Shown here piece after piece: positions 23,403-35,866 of a stretch of 64,000 bases of DNA (position 1 is the first letter of the stretch; every line of letters starts with the position of its first letter). The position numbers and the translations under genes were made by a program. The DNA is taken from contig CM048839.1 in the NCBI GenBank assembly GCA_026545765.1, forward strand, positions 23,622,566-23,686,565, read 5' to 3'. This stretch comes from Plantago major. Its lineage: Eukaryota; Streptophyta; Magnoliopsida; Lamiales; Plantaginaceae. Under the pieces are notes generated by a model. The model had not been told where the DNA came from, did no database searches, and saw only the letters and a list, made by a program, of their open reading frames with translations.

Positions 23403-23805
23403 GAAAGATAGAGGGGTAATACTAATGATGAAGTAAAATCAGTAGTAACATTTGGATATTTGGATGAATGAGATTGCCACGAGAGTTCGATGGTGTTAGG
23501 ATAAGGATTGCTATTACTGAAGTGGTTCAATATTTCTGTTGTCTGTCTTTATCCATTTGCAGACTTTTCTGTATTATCCTTCCTACTGGTAGATTAGATA
23601 CATACTAGGGGCAGTCCACCGGTTTATTCCATCCCAGGAAATCATTGTCCCTCACCCTCTATCCCATACACCTAACCATATTAATATCAAGGGAAAATTA
23701 CTGGAAGACCCAAGGTTTACGTTAAATTACACGTAAACTTGAACTTCGTTAAGTGTTCACCATTATTACGAATAAACGGCTACACATCTTCACTTATTAT
23801 GTATT

Positions 23806-23949
23806 GGACATTAACTTCGTGGCTTCTTTCGATTCGATTCGATTCAGTTGATTCGATTCGATTCGATTAAATCTTGATTTAGTTCGATTCGATTCGATTC
23901 ATTAAATTCATATTATTATTATTGTTGTTGTTGTTGTTGTTGTTGTTGT

Positions 23950-24004
<55 letters not shown>

Positions 24005-25158
24005 TTATCATTTATTTACACACCCGATCTTTTGTACGAGGAAAATAAGAAAATTTATCCAATTGAAGTTACGAGGTTACGGAAAAAAAGTGTTGATGTA
24101 AAGTTGTTGACACGAGCTTGCATGGTTTATGGACAAGTGATTTTGTTAAGTTTTAATTATTTTATTTTTAACATTGTCCATACTTGTAAACGCGTTTTCA
24201 AGTTGTAATAAATTTCACCGATTCAAAAAAAAAAATAGACAAAGAGCGGTTTATCTGACGATTAAAATTCGGTTTTAATCAATTATCATTCTCATATTGT
24301 TTTCCATGATTGGTTTTAAAGTTTGTTATACAATAATAAATAAAAATGTAAAGTGAGAGAAAAAGTAGGAAGAATGTGAGAAAGATGACAAAATAATATA
24401 TTTTTTAATTGTGATTATATATACCATCATATAATTGTTATTATTATTACACAATAATTTCTTGATTCGATTAGTTTTAGTTTGATTCGATTCGATTCGG
24501 TAAATTTGATTTGAAAAGAACGAGCCTTGGCTCGTTCTTTTCAATTGAAAATTCTTAATCAACTAATCAAATCAACGAATCAAGAAATTACATTATCCCA
24601 TTTTTAATAATAATGAATACTACATCCCATTAATTAATAAATTCGTAAGGAGACTTTTTACGGGCGTTGATGTAATTACTCATAAATTATACAAAAGAAT
24701 ATAATAAAATTATATTATAAAAATAAATTAAGTATATTTGACTAACATAACTTTGTTTTATACTTTTTTTGCGTAATTTGTAGAGTTTGGTTTGACTTTA
24801 GTTTGGTATAACTTGTTTTTTATTTATTAAGTTTGAGAAAAAACTCAACGTATGCTTCTGAGTTTACTTCTATTGTTCTAATATCTTCCAATAAAAGAAC
24901 ATGCGATTTTTTGTTAGAGATGTCGTCTGAAGTATGTGAACCGGTTTGAATGGTACTCTCGAGTTCGTAGTTTCTTATCTTAACTCAACTTTTACGGTAG
25001 AAAAGAAGGGTAATTCGAATCGTAACTATACTTTTTATTTCATTGATCTACTAAAAGTTGTGTTAAAAAGAAAGAAAGAAAAAGGTTGAAAATATCTCAA
25101 TTGGATAAATTTTCTTATTTTCCTCGTACAAAAGATGGGTTGTGTAAATAAATGATAA

Positions 25159-25207
<49 letters not shown>

Positions 25208-25336
25208 TGAATTTAATGAACTTAAGAGATTTGAATCAAGAAAATTTGAATTGAAGAAAGTGAATCGAAGGCAGACGAATGAATCGAATGGAATCGAATC
25301 GAATCGAATGAGTTTTCATTTGAAAAGAACATAGCC
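23806..25336. mobile_element. PIF/Harbinger-like element, copy 1, non-autonomous
   Basis: It is an inverted relative of the element at 36,941-38,779. The arms contain repeated CGATT/GATTC units, ATT/AAT microsatellites and a conserved stretch (TTTGTACGAGGAAAATAAGA at 24,030 and its complement near 25,110). The right end reads AGAACATAGCC followed by TTA; the left end is degraded (near GGACATTAAC). An inner perfect hairpin around AACGAGCC-TT-GGCTCGTT lies near 24,510-24,545. No transposase coding remains. Confidence 0.75.
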
Positions 25337-25339
25337 TTA

Positions 25340-26439
25340 GTTAGTTAGTTTTAGTTGGCGGATGATGATAATGCCAGAGCACAAATCATATTGGCAAAGC
25401 AATTTTAGCTATTTGTGACACATAATAAATATATAAAAGGAAAATTGATCTGGCATTATCATTTACCTTAGTTGACCCATGAATTGTATCCCGTGGATAT
25501 ATTTACTAGTTAGATATTGTTAGATTTTATGTTTAGATATTAAACTAGTTAGTTAGAAAGGAGTATATTAGTAACTCTTAGTAATAGTTAAGTAAACAAA
25601 ATTCCTAGTATTTGGTAGTTACATATTGTAGAGGTCATACATACAAGATACAACATGATCCTTCTTCAATATGTTGTTATAAAATGAGTATTTAGTACTT
25701 CCTCGTCCCGGAAATAACTTCCAATTTTGTCATTTTTTATGTTCCATCCCTATCGTTCCTCCCATCTTTATCATTCTTCATCAACTAAATCTCAAGCGTT
25801 ACTTTTTATAACTCACATTTAACTCAATTAATATTTATCAACTAAAATTTTCCTTTTTAACTTACGAAACTCTGCCCTTAACAAGATGCAAGTACACTTC
25901 ATTTGATTTAAGGGAAAAAATGGGAAAAGAAAAAAATAATGGAAAATATTTATTACACAATTTGGTATTCTGGAACTATTTTATTAGGGTGCGTCTATAT
26001 ATATCTCGCAGCAACTCGTAGGTTTTCTGTTTGAGTCCAATTTTTCTTTCGTTTTCCTCTATGTTAATTGCTTTTCAATAATTATATTATAAGAAATTGT
26101 TAATGTTTTCAAATTTCAATAATTCTTTTACTAGTCAATGCCAAATAGCGATTATGGGATGTGGCGTAACATGGCACGATTATTAAATTTCCTTTATATA
26201 TAAAAGGTACAACAATTTATGAAAACTTTAATAATTTTTTCAATAATTTCAGAAATTGGAAAATAATTTTCTGAAACAATATAAAACTGTTTATTTTTAT
26301 AAATTATATAGATCGTAAAAATTAATAAATATTATGAAAGATTCATTTGCTTCATGTGCCCAGATGCCTTGCAGATTATACTTCATGTGATTGACGAAAT
26401 TAAATCTCACACTGAGCTGGACTTTACCCATTTCCAGGT
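25340..26439. other. Intergenic with small hairpin and a lone MITE-like end
   Basis: An 18-bp inverted repeat, 25,360-25,377 against 25,451-25,468 (GATAATGCCAGA and its complement), forms a hairpin of about 110 bp. At 25,697 a Stowaway-like end (CTTCCTCGTCCCGG) occurs without a partner. The rest is AT-rich and I see no gene. Confidence 0.5.
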
Positions 26440-27306
26440 ATTTTTTTTTAAAATATACCACAAAGTGACACACATCTATTTTATATACTACACAATGATT
26501 ACATTGACACGCGGGTTTCCGCGTGTAGTACTTCTACATGTATAAAACTAACTATAACTACAACTAATTAAGATCACATAAAATGAGTAAGATTAAATAT
26601 ATTGCTAAGATATATCTCCTATATAATCACAAATATACTGTCAGTATGAATTGGTAATATGTGAGATGCACAACAAAATGGAAAAGAAATTAGTATCATT
26701 TATTCAGATTATTTATTGGGGTCATATAATTCAGAATATGTGGGCTCCCGATTACTTCTCTCCATATTATTGTTATTTTGTGATGGTAGAGGGAAGTTAC
26801 AGAATATTTATGGGTGGTTTGAACATGAGGGTATAAATGGCAACTCAAAATTTTGGTATCACAACTGCCACTTGTGAAACAAAAACTCATATCTTTTTAG
26901 TATAGTAATAGATACTACATAATGGCTACTTGTCCAGATGATATACTCCGATCATTTTTTTGCTCGGATTTTGTGATTGTATCACACGCGCCGGGAGTAT
27001 CTCACGCGCTCAACACAATGACTATGTATTTTTTTGAATTTCTTTTATTTTTTTTCAAAATAATCTCCGAGATTGAACCACGAGCTTACACGTTTCGAGC
27101 GCGTGAGATACTCCCGGCGTGTGAGGTACTCCCCACGTGTGAGATACTCCCGGTGCGTGTAATACAATCGCCAAATCCGAGTAAAAAATGACCGGAATAT
27201 CTTCTGGACAAGTAGCCATTGTATAGTATACAAAAAAAATATATAGCTATTGTGTAGTATATAAAATGGATGTGTTCACCATGTGGTATATTTTAAAAAT
27301 TTTCCC
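26440..27306. mobile_element. TIR element with a second TIR element nested inside
   Basis: The outer arms of about 55 bp (AAAATATACCACA...TTTTATATACTACACAATG) lie at 26,450-26,505 and, inverted, at 27,233-27,298. The inner arms of about 100 bp lie at 26,909-27,010 and 27,120-27,231 (AATGGCTACTTGTCCAG and its complement). No transposase is present. Such nesting suggests a second insertion into an older non-autonomous element. Confidence 0.7.
27103..27156 (+). repeat. 18-bp triple repeat within the inner TIR element
   Basis: Three units of the type GTGAGATACTCCCGGCGT follow each other. One matching unit occurs in inverted orientation in the left arm (near 26,993-27,008). Confidence 0.8.
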
Positions 27307-27546
27307 CCATTTCTACACGAATTTCATTCGGTACCACAAAACTGTGCATTTTAATTTAATTGTTTTATGATTCATGAATTTCATTGAGCTGGACTTTACG
27401 AACTTTTAATGTAATCAAATCAAAGTTTAAGAGTATAATGAGATGACAACACTATTTATATTAACATTAGTTTAAAATATTAAATTGAGTAATCATTACT
27501 TTAAAAGACTATTTGAGGGGAGTTCGAGATCAGTCGGCTCCCATGT
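27307..27546. other. Short intergenic spacer
   Basis: Nothing recognised; it contains the sequence into which the hAT element inserted. Confidence 0.5.
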
Positions 27547-27554
27547 GATATTCT

Positions 27555-29536
27555 TAGACCTGTATACGAACCGAACGAGTCGAGCTTTACTCTAAACGAG
27601 CCTTGTTCGTGAACATTTCACTTATGTTCGTATTCGTGTTCGACGATCTTTTCAAGATCGAACTCGGCTCATGTTCGGTCCACTTCTAATTATGATCGCA
27701 AACATTCGTGAACAGTTCGTTCGTTTACGTTCGTTTTTTGACAATTATGATCATTTATCTTCAAAAAAGCTCGTTAATGCTCGAAATTTGCTCGAAAAAG
27801 GTCAAATATATATCAATTTTCAAATCTAACATCCACCAGATGCATAAAATACTTCTATTTGTTACATTCGAAACACCAAGTTTCAAATTTCCATTACAAA
27901 ATATGCGTTCCACAAATTCGAAACCAAAAATGAAGTTCACAACTTCACATATACATTTTCGATGAAAATGTCTTCGCTTGCGTCACGGTATCTAGGAGGC
28001 AATCTTGCAATTAATATTCATCCATCTAAAGTCCTGAAAATATGATGAAATCAGACAACAAACAAGTAAGATAAATTCTAACACTTTGGCCAATAAATAC
28101 AATTCATTCATAACATTCTAATATGAATTTCAGTAACTTTGGCATTATTACTAAAATCGATCTCACTCATGTCTCTTAATTGAATAAACGCATTCAATTA
28201 TATCATGCACAATTATTGAAGCTAGAATTCAAAAGAAAGACGGTACGTTGCATTGCATAATATAGAATTAGAAAGTTTAAGAAAGTGGTAAAACATGTCT
28301 GGAGCTTTTTGAAGAAGTCTTGGAACACTGTTAAAGCAGCATCGTATTTAAGATTAATACCATACAACCAATAAGATCGGTCTGTCACGAACAGTTATCT
28401 TCAGCCTTCACCTCAACATTTGTTGTATGTTCCTTTAGTTGTAATTAGGCTGAGTAATCAACTTGTTTCAGGAAGTCATCTCTTAGCATTTGTATAAAAC
28501 AAATTTGTGGAAGAAAAACAGATTAACTGTAAAACAGAACAAACAGGACAAAGAATTCATAATATACACTATAACACTACCTGATCATAAACCAAGTTAA
28601 AGCTAGCTTCAAACTTTCAAATCAATAGCAGCTAAACCTTGTCTAATCCCATATAGAAACTACGAAACCAAGTCCAAGAAACAACAAACAAGAGCAAAAT
28701 CCACAACACATCAATAATGACCAAACAAACACAATTCATAAACTCAAAAAAAATAACAGAAACAGAAAGAAAAACATACCAAAGGGACTTAATAATCCTA
28801 TAACAAATTGCAATTGATAATCTTGCCAAAAGCTTCTAGAGAGTAAGAATTCAATCCACAACAACCTCAATCGAATCTATAATTTAATTACACAACAACC
28901 TAAATCTGAGATTGAGAATTAAATTATGAAGTAGGGGTTGAGAATTAACCAACAAAGACTCAGCATAGAAGAGCCCAGCCGCCGGAAGTCGTCGGAGGGG
29001 AGGGAGAGTCGCGCACAGATCTGGAGATGGCACGGCGGTATCGCGAGGAACTGGAGATGGCACGGCGGAGTGGAATGAGGAAGACGCAGAGAGCAGCAGA
29101 ACTGGAGAGGCGCGGCGCAGAGAGCAGCAGAACTTGTGGAGGCGCGACGGAGCGGAATGAGGAAGACGCAGTGAAGAAGACGAGTCGCTGTTGGTGAAAT
29201 TGGAAGACGAAGGAAGAAGTCGACTGGAAGTCTGGAACTGGAGCAGTGGCGGTGGAGAGTGGAGACGAAGGAAGAAGACAGTCGAGTGGAACTGGAGCAG
29301 TGGAGTGTTTGAATAATTGGATCTGGAATTTGGATGTTAGGTTTAGTATAATGGTTTTGTTTTATATAAATATAATTATAAAAATAATAATTGAATATGT
29401 TACATGAACACTCGGTACCATAACCATTAAACTCGCTCGATAATTACTCAAATATGTTCATGAATCGTCAATTGAGAATTCGATAACGAATGAAGCGAAA
29501 TTTTTTTCGCGAATCATTCGTTCATTTACACCCCTA
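27555..29536 (-). mobile_element. hAT-type non-autonomous element with intact 8-bp target duplication
   Basis: GATATTCT stands on both sides (27,547-27,554 and 29,537-29,544), a perfect 8-bp target duplication. The ends are TAGACCTGTATACGAACCGA and, reversed, TAGGGGTGTAAATGAACGAA, a form well known in plant hAT elements. The subterminal parts carry many TTCG/CGAA words (GTTCGTGAAC and similar). I find no hAT transposase frame. The minus strand inside looks like a leader plus an intron of a transcription unit, with a GC-rich block at 28,975-29,300. Confidence 0.85.
28975..29300 (-). repeat. GC- and purine-rich block inside the hAT element
   Basis: The plus strand is strongly purine-rich with repeated words GGAGATGGCACGGCGG, GGAATGAGGAAGACGCAG and AGAGCAGCAGAACT, each seen twice. 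The contrast with AT-rich flanks suggests captured or duplicated leader or coding DNA. On the minus strand it lies upstream of a T-rich, intron-like stretch (28,600-28,960). No long open frame supports a gene. Confidence 0.6.
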
Positions 29537-29544
29537 GATATTCT

Positions 29545-31255
29545 ATATATCATGCACCATGAGTATGCGGCGGTTAATCAACTTTACAAATTGAATCATA
29601 ATAGTCATTTCTTGACAACTCGAAATTATCATCGGCCGGAGTATCATCATCAACTCCGCCTGTTTTAACACCATGTTTAAGTTGCACAATCATTCCATTA
29701 AAGAATACTCCTACTTGTTAAGTGGATAAAGTTATTCAACTTATATGTCGTTTGCATCATCCCTACAAATGAAGTGAGATATTCTATCAATAACTCATTT
29801 TTATTTCGAAAATAATTTTAGGATGGATAAGCATGAGTTGGTTTTTCCAAGTGCAAGAAAAGGTTCGAAACATTGTGATCTTAAACGAAAATAATTTTAG
29901 GATGGATAAGCATGAGTTGGTTTTTCCAAGCGCAAGAAAAGGTTCGAAACATTGTGATATTAAACCGTAGACTGTACGCTGTAGTTGTTCTGTACCAATG
30001 CAATTTCTTGATGTGGAATTTGTTGAAAATTCTCAGGATAGAATCAAGGTTAACTTGAATAATGAAGTACACCGTGGTCATTTAATTATTTAAATAACGC
30101 GACGTGACTTAAAAAATTAGTTAATTCGTTCTTCTCCTAAGAATGAAATGTTAAAGAAACTCCATTAATTTTTTAATATTAGTCCTGCGACGTGACTGGG
30201 TCAGTTAAATGTATCAAGTTCCAAAGGTCCCTCTATCATACCCCTACGGCCCAAGCTCACATTTTCTCCTCAATTGAAATTGTAATAAAAAATGATTTGT
30301 AATGAATATAATATTGATAAAGTCATAAGTGCGGGATAAAGTAAGAGAAACATTGAATAAAGTGATGATAAAATCGAAAATATAAGTAATAAAAATTAAT
30401 TAGTGGGTACAAAACTTTTTATTTTTGAGGTAGAAAGTTTCCAATATAACCCGAAAAATGAAAATTAAGAAGTTACTAATGCATAATTCAGAGGGAGTAT
30501 GAGTTAAGCTTTTAATGGATGGTGGCCGTAGTACAAATACAACTTTACTATATTAAGTTGTACTATCATCATTTTAAATGGTCTTGTTAATCATCCACTA
30601 TCAGGCCAGATTGGTCGCCTCGATCTACAAGCGGAATCATAATAGTTAGGCTGCGATTAGTCAGCTCTATAAGTTCAATTATAATAACCATTTTTAGACA
30701 AATCGGAATAGCATCGACTAGCACCTATTATTAAGTTGGATCTATTTTAATTCCATATTAAATTGTACCATCGTTCCTTATGAGCGAAACTTTTATTCGA
30801 TTTATATATAGTTTTGAATAATATTTTTACAAGTGATAGTACTTTTATACTGGAGCAAATCACTAGCTAATCACATTAGTTACTCCTAAGTCTCCTATGG
30901 CCCTATCCATCAACTGAGCACATTTGAATTCAAGATTATATATAGAATAATATTTTTGTTACTTGTTTAATTATCAGCGTCAGAAAACTTATATAGATCA
31001 TCATCTCCGGAGAAAAGTCCTCCTAGTTTTGAACAATTGAGTTGGTTGACCAACCCCCCCCCCCCCACCCCACCAAATAATATCCTAACCTTAACCTTAG
31101 TCACATAGAGCGAAGTCGACCACAAGAGCGGAAGCGGGAGCGAGAATTCGTGAAATTTTAAAATATTTGGGAGCGGAAGCGTATATAGAGCTGGTGTTGT
31201 AGTATATAATTAAATTTAAATTATAATTTTATACCTGTTTGTTCTAAAGAAAACT
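29545..31255. other. Intergenic DNA with a tandem duplication and a MITE-like end
   Basis: Mostly AT-rich with no gene. A 79-bp tandem duplication lies at 29,807-29,964. A Stowaway-like end (CAGAGGGAGTA) is at about 30,490 without a clear partner. A poly-C run lies near 31,055. Confidence 0.5.
29807..29964 (+). repeat. 79-bp tandem duplication
   Basis: Two adjacent copies starting CGAAAATAATTTTAGGATGG differ at only about two positions, so the duplication is recent. It is non-coding. Confidence 0.92.
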
Positions 31256-34200
31256 TATTAAATTTTTTTTGGAGATATTCTAGTGGGGATATATCTTTTT
31301 ACTAACTTATTAGCGTCTCTAATACATAATAAACCTCAATAGATTAACAATTACGTTTTGGTCCAAAATCTCATTTTTGTGTTATCCAAAAGATTAAACC
31401 AAACAGGCCTTAAGTAGAATTTTTTTTTTTAAATTAGACCTTATATCATTTTAAATTATTATTTAAAAAAAAATCAAATTGGACTCTTTCTGGCAGACTC
31501 CGCCAATAATGTTTGTTTCATGAGTTTAAACATCATCGATGTTAGTTTCACTAGTTTCAGCACCAAATGTGTTAGTTTCAAAAGTTAGTTTCACCATTAA
31601 CGATGTTAGTTTCACTAACATTATAATCTACATGTGTGTAAGTTTCAACATTAAGTATTAGTTTCAAAGTTGATTTAATTGGTTTCATGTGAAAGCAAGC
31701 TGGATAGTTTCATTGGTAAAAAAATAAAAATGAAACTTTATATCATTTTAATTATTATTAAAAAAATTAAATTGGAGGCTTTATGGTGGAGCTTCTATTA
31801 ATGGCGGATGCGGAGCAGAAGCTCCGCCATTAATGGCAGAGCCTCTACTCCACCAATTTTAATATTTTTTTATTGTTTTTAAAGAAACTTTAAGGCTTGT
31901 TTGGTTTCTTTTGTAAAATGAGTTTGGACAATAAAAAAATGGACCTAAATGTAATTGTTTGTCATTAATTGTTTCTAATCGTAATTTTCAGTCTATGGGG
32001 ATTAATTTTCAGAACGCGCTTCATAGGAGGGTATGAAAAAGTAATAATCTCTATTCTAGTTCTATATTCAAACATAAAACTTATGATATTTACTCCTCAA
32101 ATTATATCGTAATTTTTTATAACTGAAATTTCTACTTTGATTTTCCGTATTTTTTTCATTATTTTCGACCACCTATGCGATGCTAAATAAGAAATCTCAA
32201 GTTTATAATGGTCAAATCATTTTAACAATCACTTGTAAAAAATGAGACCCCTTAATTGACATTTCATTCCTAAAATTCTTCAACGATGAACTAAGAAAAC
32301 TTAATTCGAGAACTAAGAAAGCATAAGTCGAGAATTAGTGAAGCTCCCAAGCTCGGAACGCGAATTCGTCCTCGGAATGTGAAAAAAGCTCAGGAGATGA
32401 AGAATTATGTTACTAAGATCCTAACAATGTATATATAATTATCCAAGAAAATAAGGAAAAGGAAAAACTTCTTCAACCTGGTACATGAATTTCATAACTG
32501 TTACCATTCAACCTGATTCTGATATCATATTAAATTGAACCATCATCCCCTAAAATGATATTCAAATAATATGTAGTTTATATGATCCACTCACCATTGA
32601 TGTGACATGCTCTAACAACATTTAATTTTTGAGTGTTAATTTATAAGTAAAATGTCTTCCTGTGTTTAGAAGGTGTTATGGTCTACAAAAAGAATTGAAG
32701 GTATTATTTGTGATGTCCCATTCATGTTATTCACCGTTCCTCGCCGTCAAGTAAGAGTGTGGATTTGAGTTTGTACAATTTCACGATGGTCAAATACATT
32801 TTCATTTTCAGATGGTACATTTTCATTTATTCAAAATTAATGAATTATTAAGTTCTCCGGATGGTTCAATCCTTGGTGACCATGACAATAAAAAGAACGT
32901 TAATGTCCAATTGATTAGTGGTCGATTATTATCACATCATGTAATTTATCACTCACATGATATAATAAAAGTTATTCATCGAAAGGAAAAGGTAAACGCT
33001 TACTTAGATTAATGAACAAACAGTGTGAAATGTATGTAATCCTCAGTTGAACGCTAGCTTCATTGAAACTTCATGTGATCGTTCGTTTATGTTAAGTTGA
33101 AGTCAATACTGCGTGGAGACCATGTCACATTAACATTCAAATCAGCATAGGTTGCATTTTATATTTGCTTTCCTTAAAAAAAAAAATAGAAATTATTACT
33201 TTTTCATATCCTCCTATGAAGCGCATTTTCAAAATTAACCCCCATAGACTGAAAATTACGGATTAGAAACAACTAATGACAAACAATTACATTTAGGTCC
33301 ATTTTTTGATTGACCAAACTCATTTTCCAAAAGAAACCAAACAAGTCTTAAAGTTTCTTTAAAAACAATAAAAAAATATTAAAATTGGTGGAGCAGAGGC
33401 TCTGCCATTAATGGCGGAGCTTCTGCTCCGCATCCGCCATTAATAGAAGCTCCACCATAAAGCTTCCAATTTATTTTTTTTAATAATAATTAAAATGATA
33501 TAAAGTTTCATTTTTATTGTTTTACCAATGAAACTATCCAGCTTGCTTTGAAACCCATTAAATCAACTTTGAAACTAAAATCGTTAATGTTGAAACTAAC
33601 TTTTGAAACTAACACATTTGGTGCTGAAACTAGTGAAACTAACATCGGTGATGTTTAAACTCATGAAACAAACATTATTGACAGAGTCTGCCAGAAAGCG
33701 TTCAATTTGATTTTTTTAAATAATAATTTAAAATGATATAAGGTCTAATTTTTAATTTTATTTTACTTAAGGCCTGTTTGGTTTAATTTTTTTGGTTAAC
33801 ACAAAAATGAGATTTTGGACCAAAACGTAACTGTTAATCTATTGAGGTTTATTATGTAATTAGAGACGCTAATAAGGCGGTCTCCAGCAGAGTCCCAAAA
33901 CTGATTTGGGACTCTGTTGGACCTCGGTTTGGGACTCCAGCAAATCGAGGCCCAAGGATGGGGCGCTGGGGTGCGCCCGCACCCCAAAATTTGGGGCGCA
34001 CGTCCTTTATTTTTTTATTTTTTTTTGTTTTTCTTTTCTTTTGTTGTTTCTTTATTTATGATTTATTTTATTTTATTTTTTTGTTTTTTTTTCTATTCCT
34101 TTTCTACTTTTATCTTTTTTATTATTTTTTATTTTTCTTGAATATTTCTATATGATAATAATTATATGTAGCAATAGAAATATACTTATACATTACTTCT

Positions 34201-34645
34201 AAAATTTAAAATACATATTAAAATCACACTTGTAAAATGTAGTATTTTAATTGTTGTAATTTTCTTTTACAATTATTTTAATTTTCAATTTCAAGTGTTG
34301 TAATTTTCAATTTTAAGTATTGTAGTTTTTTTTAAGTAATGTAATTTTTATTTTCAAGTAATGTATTTTTAAAAATTAATGTGATTTTGTTATAATTAAT
34401 TAATTACATTTAAACTAAAGTCAAGAATAAAGTTTAAAATGAAATGAGAAAAGAAAATGAAATGAATAATTAAGTTTGAAAGAAATGTTAAAAGAAAATA
34501 GATTTTGGGAAGTAGAGAATTGTGAAGAATTGCAAAGTGAGTTGCAGTGAGTGGAATGCTGACGTGGCGGAGAGAGTGGGTTGCAGAGAGTTACAACTGC
34601 TGGAATGGCCTAAGGTAGTAAAAAAATATCTCCCAAAAAATATGT
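31256..34645. mobile_element. Giant inverted-repeat element, arms over 700 bp, split by a MITE
   Basis: The left arm (about 31,256-32,045) and right arm (about 33,200-33,875, continuing at 34,614-34,645) are inverted copies over their full length. They include GCGTCTCTAAT, AAACCAAACAGGCC, the TTAGTTTCAC repeats and a GGCGGAGC.TCTGCTCCGC palindrome. Tourist-type ends (AAGGC.TGTTTGGTTT with TTA/TAA) occur inside both arms near 31,405/33,769 and 31,893/33,349, so nested Harbinger-like elements may have built the structure. The 1.15-kb centre has a 66-codon frame (32,812-33,012) that matches no family I know. Confidence 0.7.
33876..34610. mobile_element. Tourist/Harbinger-type MITE with TAA target duplication
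   Basis: It starts GGCGGTCTCCAGCAG and ends CTGCTGGAATGGCC, with TAA at 33,873-33,875 and 34,611-34,613. The 3-bp TAA duplication is typical of PIF/Harbinger. It sits in the right arm of the giant inverted repeat and ends only 58 bases before the TATA box of the next gene. No coding sequence. Confidence 0.82.
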
Positions 34646-34667
34646 TAGTACAACTAACTATGACTAC

Positions 34668-34675
34668 TATATAAA
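34668..34675 (+). promoter_or_regulatory. TATA box of the first PLAC8 gene
   Basis: TATATAAA lies 108 bases upstream of the ATG at 34,783, so a leader of about 75-80 bases is expected. MITE sequence begins immediately upstream, so most of the upstream promoter is transposon DNA. Confidence 0.65.
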
Positions 34676-34782
34676 TCCTCATAACTTGTGCATCTTCTCA
34701 TCATAATTTAGAGGCATCTTCCTAAACACAAGTTTTTGTTTTCTAGTAATTCTTTCTTCTCACGCCATCAATTGTTAAGGTA

Positions 34783-35866
34783 ATGGAGTATCAAAATGTT
34801 GACAAGTCTGCGCCACCACCACCGATGAACTACGGCCATCCACCACCGCCCTCGATCGGACTACCTGTCGGAGCACCGCCGAGTGCACCCGGTCTGGAAG
34901 GGCCCTGGTCAACCGGCCTTTGCGACTGTACTTCTGATTGTTCCAATTGTAAGTTATTGCCACATTCATAGCCTTAATTAATCAAAAGAGTGTGGAGTCT
35001 ATAAGAAAATTTGGTTTCTTTTTGGATTTGTTTAAAGAAAAAGGTTACGTATTGATTGATTTAGCCGTAGAATTCACATTCATTGTGAGATTTTAGATAT
35101 AGTTTTCGATTTAAGAAAAGTGTATAGAATAGCACACGGCAATAATCAATACCTATGAAATTGATTGGGATGGAGAGTAATCCAATATACGATTATGTTT
35201 GTCTCCGTGTTGACTCGAATTCAGGCCTGACGTAATCCAAAGTATCCAATTAATACATACAATTACTCCAGTGATGATCTAATTTTCCGGTATTACAGGT
35301 TGTATGACATGTTGGTGTCCATGCGTTACATTCGGACAGGTTGCTGAGATTGTAGATAGAGGATCCACATGTAAGTCCGTGAGATCTGATTTTAGTATTA
35401 TTCTTATCAAGAAATTTAAGCCAGACCAATTAAATCAATGCACTCACAATTATGTGATATGATATGATGTGCGCGCAGCTTGTGGAGCAAGTGGGGCCTT
35501 ATATACACTCATAGCCTTTGTAACTGGGTGCACTTGCTTGTACTCGTGCTTTTATCGTCAAAGGATGAGAAAGTTGTACAACTTGGCTGAGGACCCTTGT
35601 AACGACTGTCTTATTCATTGCTTCTGTGAGTCGTGTGCTCTCTGCCAGGAGTATCGCGAACTTAAACACCGTGGATTCGACATGTCTCTTGGTAAATTAA
35701 CGATTGGTTATATGAAATGAAAATATTGATTTCGAAATACTAAAATGAGTAACTTGTGACATCTTATTATGGAATTATTTTAGGATGGCATGGAAATGTT
35801 GAGAGGAACCAAGGGCAAGGAGTGGCAATGGCAGCCCCGTATGCTCAGGGAGGGATGAACAGATAA
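34783..35866 (+). CDS. PLAC8 family protein (plant cadmium resistance / FW2.2-like), gene 1
   Basis: Exons 34783..34948, 35299..35370, 35479..35691 and 35784..35866 have GT-AG introns and give 534 nt, 177 residues. The N-terminus (1-40) is rich in Pro and Gly. The core begins [10 protein letters not shown], then the diagnostic CCXXXXCPC motif (CCMTCWCPC, residues 56-64), [15 protein letters not shown], a hydrophobic membrane segment (about 82-105), and a Cys-rich tail with [24 protein letters not shown]8/PCR proteins sit in the plasma membrane; relatives export cadmium or zinc, carry calcium, or limit cell number (FW2.2). Which role applies here cannot be read from the sequence. All motifs are intact. 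A paralogue with identical intron positions and phases lies at 45,063-46,424. Confidence 0.95.

Noticed and set aside
25697-26000. Stowaway MITE starting CTTCCTCGTCCCGG
   Set aside because: No partner end is found nearby, so a full element is not supported.
32812-33012. 66-codon frame in the loop of the giant inverted repeat as a gene
   Set aside because: Short, no known domain, no upstream signals that decide it; left as an unknown frame.
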